DNA of 64,000 nt from Manis javanica. Taxonomy: Eukaryota; Chordata; Mammalia; Pholidota; Manidae. The stretch lies in assembly GCF_040802235.1 (NCBI RefSeq), contig NC_133157.1, positions 25,623,501-25,687,500 of the forward strand. Reading direction: 5' to 3'. A program made the position numbers and the translations under genes. The notes beneath the pieces are model-generated. The model searched no databases. It saw only the letters and a list, made by a program, of their open reading frames with translations, and was not told the origin of the DNA. This document shows positions 55,621 to 64,000 of the stretch, one piece after another. Every line of letters starts with the position of its first letter. Positions within the stretch are counted from its first letter, which is position 1.

Positions 55621-56472
55621 ACTAGTAGGGTTCATTTAATCTGACTCTAATTTTCTTATTCTTACTTAACTCCTCAGAATGAAAAACAGTGAAATTGGGA
55701 AGTTGGAGGTATTCCAAGCAAAGTAAGCAAATTTTTGGCATGTTTCATTGAGACCTTTTTTTTTAACTACTGTGTGACCTTTTGTAACCATTAAGCAGGA
55801 TGGAAATACAAGTTTGAATTTTTGGATACACCTAAGAAGCACTATACTTACGTATCAAACAATTACTGTTTACAAAGTGGAAAGAGTAACACTATAGATT
55901 AGGGATACCACCTTTATGTATACCTTACATAGCACATACTGAAAATTCATCACCAAATCCTTTCCTACTTGCCTGCCTACACTGATGGAAATGCTAAATA
56001 CCTTTCTTTTTAGCCTCCTTCACAATAAGGAGACATATGAATATGGTTCTAGACATTGAGCTGTAAGAAATTTACCAGAAGCTTCTGAATAAAATTTTCC
56101 TTCATGGATAGACAGTGTCACCATCCTTTTTCTTCTTGCCTTGAATCTGGATGTGATACCTTGGAACTGTGACAGCTATCTTGTGATGATGGGAGACATG
56201 AACTTAGGTGATGCAAGTCCCGACATTTAATGGGCAGCTGAACTAGTATCAACAGCCACCAATCTTTTAACCTCTTGTTATATAAGAAAAACAAATCCCC
56301 TATTTGCTTAAGCCATTATTAACTGTGTCATTACTGATGGCTGAAAATACTCCTGATGCAATTTATAAAAAGCTTTAAGAATTTTTTTAAATGTTCTACA
56401 TTTTAAGGTGGTTTACCCATACTTTTTTTTTGCAAAACACACATTCCATTACCTGAAAGCAAACCATCTTAC

Positions 56473-56676
56473 CTCATTCTTCCACAGGTGATACTGTAAT
56501 GCAAATACAGTAAAGTCTCTGGGAACACAGAGAAACTTGCATTCTGCAGTGGAGCCATGAGAAGTATTTTTGATTTGTTCAAAGTCTTTATTAATCAATT
56601 CCAGAATCAAAGGATCAATAAGGAACACTGGTACATTTTGGCTGGATGTCAGCATAATAAACTTTTTAACTGCATG
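56473..56676 (-). CDS. FKTN: Fukutin, coding exon 3 (residues about 56-123)
   Basis: Acceptor CTTTCAAACAG|CAT at 56677 and donor AATGAG|GTAAGA at 56472. Exactly 68 codons, phase 0 at both ends: [20 protein letters not shown] and onwards to [12 protein letters not shown]. The first residue is His, where the human protein has Arg by my recollection. Part of the N-terminal luminal domain. Because it is symmetric, skipping it keeps the frame. Confidence 0.97.
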
Positions 56677-57609
56677 CTGTTTGAAAGGAAAAGAATCTCC
56701 TTAATTCTTCCAAACAAATTGAACAATCTATCTTGTTATGTTTTTATTCATTAATTTTATAAGAATAGATTGTTTGCTCAACAGATACCATGCTTGTTAC
56801 TGTGCTAAAAAAATAGACAAGAAACAAATAAATAAAAAATGGTTCTCTACTCTCAAGAAGTACAATCTGCTGAGGCAGATGAACAAATATTTACCATAGA
56901 ATATAAAATATGCTATAGTAAAAATATATGCAACATATTATAAAGTAGAGAACAGTAAGCTACTAATTAACTGTATATCAAAAGGTCAACAAAGTCTTCA
57001 TAGAGGAAGTGACCTTTGAGATGAAAACTTGAATTTCAAATTACTCCCTTGGTATAAGCTTAATCTTTTCAAGCAAACATGGGAGAGGAATTACCAGATC
57101 TGTTAGTTTTTAAAAACCAGTCATGACAACCTTTTCAAAACCGAAATTCAGTTGTGTGTGTCATTTTTCTTCATATCCATAATACTGCTTAATAATCTCT
57201 CTAAGCAAAGACTCACACTAAGTGTATCAGCTGCTTGACCATCCCCATATATTATTTGATATTCTAAATAAAGTTATAATATTTTAAAATACAATTTTAC
57301 TAGGCAAAATTTAATAATACCTAAGCACAGCTAAAATAAATAAAATAACTGGTATACATTATTGCTTAAAAGTCTACTTTAATGAAAACTGTAACGATTG
57401 CAAAGTGATGTATGTTCATGGAAGTAAGGATAAATCCTAATTCACAAAATCTGAAGGATCTTACAAAAACATGTACAAGAGAATAAATAGATGAGGGTAT
57501 CAAGAATTATAAAGATAGCAAAAAATGACATAAAGCTAGGAATCAATCTCTTATCCTTTGCTTTTAGTATAAAGTATTATGCAATAATTTCTGAATACAA
57601 TAATCTCTA

Positions 57610-58315
57610 CTCTAGGAGTTTATTACTTTTTAGTGGGAGAGACAGCTAAATAAAAAGGTAGAATAAACAATTTTATGCCAAAAAAATTCAATAACTTAGG
57701 TGAAACAAATAAATTTCTTTAAAAATGCAATTAACAAAACTACTACAAGATGAAACAGGAAATCTGAATGGCCCTATACCTAATAACAAAATGGAATTTT
57801 ATATATACATAAAAAACCTGCCATCAAACAAGAAAAAACTCCAGACCCAGTTTTTTCTTGGTTCACTGGTCAATCTAGCAAAGATTTAAGGAAGAAATAA
57901 TACCAATTTTACAAAAACTCTTTCAGGAAACTGAGCAGGAGGGAATCCTTCCTAACTCATTTTAACAGACCAGTGTAATACTAATAGTTAAACCTGACAA
58001 AGACATTATAAAAGATTACAGACCACCATCCTTCACGAACACAGATGCAACAACACTTAGCAATACACTAGAAAACCAATTCCAATAGTTAAAAGAAAAA
58101 GATTAAAAATAAAAGTAAATATCATCACCAAGTATGCTTTATCTCAGGAATGAAAGGTTAGTTTAGCATTTGAAAATTAATCAACAAAATTCACCATAGC
58201 AACAGAATAAATAGAAAAAACTCTGATAGCTTCAAGTCAGAAAAAGTATTTGATAAAATGCAATACCTATTCATGATTAAAACCTCTCAGCAAACCAGGA
58301 ATAGCCCCTTCTCAA
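57610..58315 (+). mobile_element. Old L1 LINE fragment, ORF2
   Basis: 'aactccagacccagtttttt', 'gaatccttcctaactcattt' and 'gacaaagacattataaaaga' with 'aaaagtatttgataaaatgc' are L1 ORF2 phrases in order. Many stops. Antisense to FKTN. Confidence 0.8.
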
Positions 58316-58339
58316 TTTTATAGAGTATGAAAAACATCT

Positions 58340-58548
58340 ACTACTGAGTGGTAAGAGTTCTTAATTTATCCTTGATACCAGTCTTTGGTCAGATACATGT
58401 TTGTTAATATTTTCTAGTCTGTGACAAATCTATTTATTCTTTAAATACTGTCTTTCGATGAGTAGACATTTAAAATTTTGATAGCCTAATTTATCAAATT
58501 TTATTATTTTATGGTCATTGCTTTTTAGGCTTTTACGCCAGGAGAATA
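58340..58548 (-). mobile_element. Old L1 LINE fragment, inverted relative to its neighbour
   Basis: 'ttggtcagatacatgtttgt', 'cagtct'-like 'ttctagtctgtgacaaatct' and 'gcctaatttatcaaatttta' are antisense ORF2 phrases. Head-to-head with the plus-strand piece, which could be one inverted insertion or two separate ones. Confidence 0.7.
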
Positions 58549-58574
58549 AAAGAGAAAGATGATTTTGGAAGATG

Positions 58575-58632
58575 AGCTGACAGACAACTAGTACATATAA
58601 GGCGCTTAATAAATGTTTGCTGAATGAATCTC
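58575..58632 (+). mobile_element. L2 LINE extreme 3' end
   Basis: 'aggcgcttaataaatgtttg' followed by 'ctgaatgaatc'. Confidence 0.65.
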
Positions 58633-59859
58633 TTTCAGATTGGTGTTAAATACAAACAGGATGAACGCATTTATGGCTTCACTATGATTATTAATATAAA
58701 TACAAATTAGGGCAGGATCAAAGAGAGATTCTATAACTCACCTTCTAAATATGCCTTCCAGGTTGGTACCAATGTAATCATCAATGCTCCTTGGAAACAG
58801 ATGTCCAATTGACTCTAAATCAAATTAATTCTAAGTCAACACGACTATTACCATCTGGCTTCCAGTAATTCATTTTGTTTATAAGAAAGAAAATGTCTTG
58901 TTGAAAACAGGATATGCTAAGACTATAATAGCCTCTTCACTTAAAAGGGCTTGGTAGGACTTGTTCTTAGTTAAAGGCTAGTTCCTGGCAATCATCATTT
59001 TCTTTTCTAAGTGCTGTCATCTGTTTAGTAACTCATTCTAGAATTTTTTCAGGGCTCAGTATCACACTTATTGTTCAGATTTCACCTTTCATGCCTTCTC
59101 AAATATTAGAACAGAAGTATTTTAAGTATTTTTCCTTCCCCCTTGATTCTGTAACTATTATAAAGAATGATTTTTAATACCATCACAAAAAAACAGATCA
59201 CTGAATGTAGTAAGCAACTCTATAATTTTTTGCTCATTTATCTTAGAAGTAAACCCCTTTTAAAAAAATTAGTTATTTTCTCCCACCACAGTGGTCATTC
59301 TCTGAGTGAAAAAGACAGGGCTTCCCTTCCCCCTCAGACTATCTAAATTCACAGAGCAAAATATCTGGTATTTTTAATGAATTAAAAGTTCACATGGAAA
59401 CTTCCAGACTTGATAGTTGAGGAGTCTGATGCCGGAAATACCAGACTTTACCTTTTAAATAGTCATTCAAATCCAAGTGGTATCAGCAATGACCTAAAAT
59501 TATCACTACTTTATTGCTGCTTGGTGATTTGAAAACCTACTTCTAATCTAAAGCCTTTTGTGTCTTTGCCAAAGATTGAAATATATACACAAGAAATATC
59601 TGGTCATATCCAAAATGTATACTAACAGGTTAAATGTAATTTTTTTATTAGTAACCTAGCATTGTATTTCATTCTAAATCCGGTTAGACAAAAGTTAAGA
59701 AAATATATTTCATAAATGTACAGGCTCTACAGTTTGTAAACCAAAACAGGGATATATTGTATATATTGCAGTTTTCCTTATCTTGAAAAGGAAACATGTT
59801 GAATAGACTTTTATCCCTCATCATTGTTTTCTCCTGATTCACCTATTTATTCATTTGGC

Positions 59860-60125
59860 AAAGTACCATACCTCAGTGAATAAGGATTGTGGAGGCAAAC
59901 AGAATCTGAACTCAGACACTTATTAGTCAACTAGCCTTAATCTGTCTAAGTGAATTGAGGATAACAATATGTATTGAATTCTTTAAGTTGCTATAAAAAC
60001 TAAATGAGATACTGATATAAAGCACTTAGCATAAGGACCTGCCCCTTTCCCTCCACCACCTACTCCCACTCCCCACCAAGGTAGCTATTGTTATTGTCAT
60101 CATTCAACAAATATTTATGTTAAGT
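59860..60125 (+). repeat. MIR SINE relic
   Basis: 'ggattgtggaggcaaacaga', 'tctgaactcagacacttatt', 'aaaactaaatgagatactga' and 'agcacttagcataaggacct' in MIR order. Confidence 0.75.
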
Positions 60126-60192
60126 ATACATGAGTATATAAATGAACGAACCAAATGAACATTGTAAATGAAGAATTTCTTATGGTACATAC

Positions 60193-60252
60193 CCACTGTG
60201 TGCTATCAAATCCAATTCGGCTTCCTTTGGCTTTTGATAAACTAGCTCCATT
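60193..60252 (-). CDS. FKTN: Fukutin, coding exon 2 (residues 36-55)
   Basis: A 60-base exon between acceptor CTTCCTAG|AAT at 60253 and donor CAGTGG|GTATGT at 60192. Encodes NGASLSKAKGSRIGFDSTQW, the stem just after the transmembrane anchor. Phase 0 at both ends. Arg at residue 47 is the site of a known human nonsense mutation. The preceding exon, with the ATG and the transmembrane segment (35 codons), was not found in 60253-64000. Confidence 0.95.
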
Positions 60253-60639
60253 CTAGGAAGATAACAAAACAACATTTTAGTAAATTCAAAGTCCAACTTG
60301 CAAGAATATATTTTGAATAGGTATCAGATTCAAACTACATAATTGGCTCATAATCATTAGAAAGTATTATCCAAATACCTATTTTCATACAGTTATGAGC
60401 TAAGAATTCTACAATTACACAATACAACTACCCAAGAGGGAAAACAGAGACTGCTGTAAGTTAATTAACTTATTAAAAGGTATGTGTGACTAACATCTCT
60501 GAACTAATTGATTTCTATCAATGAATAGTAAACTCTGTTACCTCTTTGGAATTAGAGTTTATCCATTTAGCTCCATATCCTTAACTTCAATTTCTCTCCA
60601 CATACTGGGTGTTTGTAGACCATGATAAAGTGATAAGGT

Positions 60640-60790
60640 ATATTTATTGAGCAGCTCCTAAGTGTACTGTGTTTGACACACTGATACGTGAATTATTTCT
60701 CATCTATTTCCCATAACAATCCTGCAAAGTAGACATTACCTCTGATTTACAGAGAGCTCCAGTGCCCACACTTGTCCTAATAAACATTAT
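60640..60790 (-). repeat. MIR SINE relic
   Basis: 'tattgagcagctcctaagtg' and 'ccataacaatcctgcaaagt' then 'ctctgatttacagagagctc' fit reverse-complement MIR. Confidence 0.75.
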
Positions 60791-61059
60791 AACTTCAAAT
60801 GCTGAGTTAGTTTTTAAATACTATTTTTTAAAATATCCAGGTCTAGAGAATCAGAAGGAAGCATGATCAGTTTTCATCTGATAAGCCCCAAACTACTTTG
60901 GGAAAAACAGGAGAAGGAATATCTGATGGTCTAGAAACAAGGAGAACCAAAGAAGTTTATGTCTTGAATGTGTTCTTCACCTAAAAGATACAGATGGGAG
61001 GATGCTGAAGAATAGCTTCACCCTAAAAATGAAACGTTCCAAGTTCCTAAATTAGGAAA

Positions 61060-61205
61060 GTCATCTCCCCACTAAATTGCAAACTTAAGGGCAGGGACCA
61101 AGTCCACTGTATCACTGCAGACCAAGTCTACTCTGTATCAGCAGGGTCTAGCCTAGTGCTTTGTAATTAATAAATACTTAATAATGGTTTGTTAATTGGA
61201 GGGAA
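61060..61205 (+). mobile_element. L2 LINE 3' end
   Basis: 'ccccactaaattgcaaactt', 'agggcagggaccaagtccac' and 'taataaatacttaataatgg' follow L2. The 'gaccaagtc' phrase is locally duplicated. Confidence 0.8.
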
Positions 61206-61554
61206 GGAGGGAAAATAAGCAGGAGAGATAAATTGTGTAATTAATTAAAATAGAGCCAGAATTGGTCTCTCCTCACAAACTGTGTAACTTAGACAGTAAC
61301 ATTTTAATACCAAGGGATATTTGAAAAACACAACAAAGATGTAGCTTTGTAATCTTTATCTGCGAAAAGAGACGGGAAGTTTGCTCTTGTTTGCACTTGT
61401 TGCTCACTCTAGCCCTACATTAATAAATAAGACTGAATTTCTGAGCTGTTTGTCTCCTCTGCCAAATCATTCCCATCTGCATATAAAAACATGATATTAT
61501 TTCTCCTATCTTAAAACAAATAAATAAAACAAGACAAAAAAATGTTCTTGATTC

Positions 61555-61985
61555 CTCTTTTCCCAACTATCAATTTTCTGTTCCACTTTAAAGCAAAACT
61601 CCTAACGGATTGTCTGTCCTCATTGCCTCCAATTCCTCTCCTCTCCTCAACTTACTTGAGCTTGACAAAATTCACTTTGTCAAGTATTCGTCAAGATAAC
61701 CAATGACCTCCACGTTGCTACATCCAATGGTCATCTATTAGTCCTTGTCTTAGTTAACCTTTCAAGAATTCTGGATCCCTCCAGTTTCACTGGACACTTC
61801 ACTCACTTGGCTATCAGGATCCCCACACTTCAGGTTTTCCTGTTATTTCTCTCTGGCCACTCCTTCTTAGTCTCATTTACTAGATCTTCCCACTTCCCTG
61901 ACACGTGGGAGGGTCCCAAACTCTCAGACCATGAGATTTTTCTCCCTCTCTTTGTACTCTATGTTCATTTCCTTGGTAACTCACC
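61555..61985 (+). mobile_element. L2 LINE ORF2 fragment
   Basis: 'ccaatgacctccacgttgct', 'cacttcactcacttggctat', 'tctctggccactccttctta' and 'tctttgtactctatgttcat' correspond to the L2 reverse-transcriptase region. The reading frame is broken. The 62-kb L1 lies just beyond it. Confidence 0.75.
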
Positions 61986-62024
61986 TACTTTTTTTTTTGG
62001 TTGGGTGTTCTCACCCCCCACATA

Positions 62025-64000
62025 CTTTTTTCAAAATTAAGGTATCATTGATATACAATCCTTTTTTTGTGATATCATTAATCTACAATTTTTACTAGAC
62101 TCCCCCCATCACCAAGTCCCCCCACATACCCCATTACAGTCACTGTCCATCAGCGTAGTAAGATGCTAGTACTTGTCTTCTCTGTGTTATACTGCCCTCC
62201 CCATCCCACCACCCCCTGTTACATTATGTGTGCTAATCATAATGCCCCTTTTTTCCCCTTATCCCTCCCTTCCCACCCACCTCCACCACCACCACCTTTG
62301 GTAACTGTTAGTCCATTCTTGGGTTCTGTGAGTCTGCTGCTGTTTTGTTCCTTCAGTTTTTGCTTTGTTCTTATACTCCACAGGTGAGTGAAATAATTTC
62401 ATACTTGTCTTTCTCCGCCTGGCTTATTTCACTGAGCATAATACCCTCTAGCTCCATCCATGTTGTTGCAAATGGTAAAAGCTTTTTTCTTCTTATGGCT
62501 GAATAATATTCCATTGTGTATATGTACCACTTCTTCTTATCCATTCATCTACTGATGGACACTTAGGTTGCTTCCATTTCTTGGCTATTGTAAATAGTGC
62601 TGCAATAAACATAGGGGTGCATGTGTCTTTTTCATACTGGGCTCCAGCATTCTTAGGGTAAATTCCTAGGAGTGGAATTTCTGAGTCAAATGGTATTTCT
62701 ATTTTTAGTTTTTTGAGGAACCTCCATACTGCTTTCCACAATGATTGAATTAATCTACATTTTCACCAGCAGTGTAGGAGGGTTCCCCTTTCTCCACAAC
62801 CTCACCAACATTTGCTGTTGTTTATCTTTTGGATGGTGGTGATCCTTACAGGTATGAGGTGATATCTCATTGTGGTTTTAATTTGCATTTCTCTGATGAT
62901 TAGTGATGTGGAGCATCTTTTCATGTGTCTGTTAGCCATCTGAATTTCTTCTTTGGAGAAGAATCATCTATTCAGCTCCTGTGTCCATTTTTTAATTTGA
63001 TTATTTGCATTTTGTTTGTTGAGGTGTGTGAGCTCTTTATATATTTTGGATGCAAACCCTTTATTGGATCTGTCATTTATGAATATATTCTCCCATACGG
63101 CAGGATGCCATTTTGTTCTATTGGTGGTGTCCTTTGCTGTACAGAAGCTTTTCAGCTTGATATAGTCCCACTTGTTCATTTTTGCTTTTGTTTCCCTTGC
63201 CTGGGAAGATATGTTCATGAAGTTGCTCATGTTTATGTCCAAGAGAGTTTTGCCTATGTTTTTTCTAAGAGTTTTACGGTTTCATGACTTACATTCAGGT
63301 CTTTGATCCATTTCAAATTTACTTTTGTGTATGGGGTTAGACAATGGTCCAGTTTCATTCTCTTATATGTAGCTGTCCAGTTTTACCAACACCAGCTGTT
63401 AAAGAGGCTGTCATATCCCCATTGTATGTTCTTGGCTCCTTTATCATATATTAATTGACTATATATGTTTGGGTTAATATCTGGAAACTCTATTCTGTTT
63501 CACTGGTCTATGGGTCTGTTCTTGTGCCAGTACCAAATTGTTTTGATTACTGTGGCTTTGTAGTAGAGCTTGAAGTTGGGAAGTGAGATTCCCCCCTGCT
63601 TTATTCTTCCTTCTCAGGATTGCTTTGGCTATTAGGGGTCTTTTGTGGTTCCATATGAGTTTTAAAACTATTTGTTTCAGTTCATTGAAGAATGCTGTTG
63701 GTATTTTGATAGGGATTGCATTGAATCTGCAGATTGCTTTAGGCAGGATGGCCATTTTGGCAATATTAATTCTTCCTAGCCAAGAGCATGGGATGAGTTT
63801 CCATTTGTTAGTGTCCTCTTTAATTTCTCTTAAGAGTGTCTTGTAGTTTTCAGGGTATAGGTCTTTCACTTCCTTGGTTAGGTTTATTCCTAGGTATTTT
63901 ATTCTTTTTGAGGCAATTATGAATGGAATTGTTTTCCTGATTTCTCTCTCTGCTAGTTCATCATTAGTGTATAGGAAGGCAACAGATTTCTGTATATTAA
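62025..64000 (-). mobile_element. Young-looking L1 LINE, partial at window edge
   Basis: On the minus strand it runs from ORF2 (after the RT core at the window edge) to the 3' UTR at about 62030. The frame at 63869-63474 is open and near-identical in motif order to the 45-kb copy ([20 protein letters not shown]). Later frames are broken. It is sense to FKTN and inverted relative to the 45-kb copy. The 5' end lies outside the window. Confidence 0.92.

Larger units (their letters stand above)
52920..56472 (-). other. FKTN: FKTN intron between coding exons 3 and 4
   Basis: About 3.55 kb. It has MIR-like relics at 53.53-53.94 kb, an L2 end at 54.05-54.19 kb, and an unassigned stretch at 54.65-55.62 kb with no recognised family. 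Confidence 0.85.
56677..60192 (-). other. FKTN: FKTN intron between coding exons 2 and 3
   Basis: About 3.5 kb with an unassigned old repeat (56.77-57.03 kb), two old L1 pieces in opposite orientations, an L2 end and an MIR. Confidence 0.85.
60253..64000 (-). other. FKTN: FKTN intron between coding exons 1 and 2, partial
   Basis: At least 3.75 kb, continuing past the window. It contains MIR, L2 and a large minus-strand L1. Confidence 0.85.

Noticed and set aside
60253..64000. Search for FKTN coding exon 1 (ATG and transmembrane segment)
   Set aside because: No stretch on the minus strand encodes the expected hydrophobic N-terminus with a phase-0 donor. It is most likely beyond the window.

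Overview
The window is nuclear DNA from a placental mammal. It carries two spliced or splice-ready genes on the minus strand, TAL2 and FKTN (fukutin), in the order TAL2 then FKTN from left to right. This is the mirror image of the human 9q31 order FKTN-TAL2-TMEM38B, so synteny is conserved; TMEM38B would lie off the left edge. The background is old mammalian repeats (MIR, L2, old L1, MER5-like and LTR relics) plus several younger L1 copies. I saw no Alu, B1/B2, CanSINE, ruminant Bov or equine ERE element. That argues against primates, rodents, carnivores, ruminants and horse. A SINE-poor lineage such as pangolins would fit, but this is a weak inference.

Layout. 1-4.0 kb: intergenic, with MIR and other old repeats. 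4.05-9.26 kb: the TAL2 locus. The complete 105-codon bHLH reading frame sits at 4860-5177. A strong 3' splice site lies 10 bases upstream of its ATG. A CpG-rich block 3.4 kb upstream has a minus-strand TATA box and a consensus 5' splice site, so I propose an untranslated first exon. 9.3-21.4 kb: intergenic, with MER5-like, L2, MIR, LTR and old L1 relics. 21.4-60.3 kb: FKTN. The last coding exon has a proposed 5.2-kb 3' UTR, preceded by seven more coding exons. All junctions join in frame and give codons 36-461 of a 461-residue protein. The first coding exon (35 codons including the ATG) was not found and should lie beyond base 64000. 60.3-64 kb: FKTN intron 1, ending inside a minus-strand L1.

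FKTN and TAL2 are neighbours, not an operon: fukutin is a Golgi ribitol-phosphate transferase for alpha-dystroglycan and TAL2 is a nuclear transcription factor. FKTN introns hold three younger plus-strand L1 pieces (39.3-41.5, 45.1-46.9 and 48.1-48.9 kb, antisense to FKTN) and one minus-strand L1 (62.0-64 kb, sense). One copy appears to have carried about 0.7 kb of 3' flanking DNA with it.

I found no CRISPR array, phage, operon or other unknown multi-gene system. The most useful new points are the proposed TAL2 promoter and untranslated exon, the L1 3' transduction, and inverted L1 copies that bracket four FKTN coding exons.
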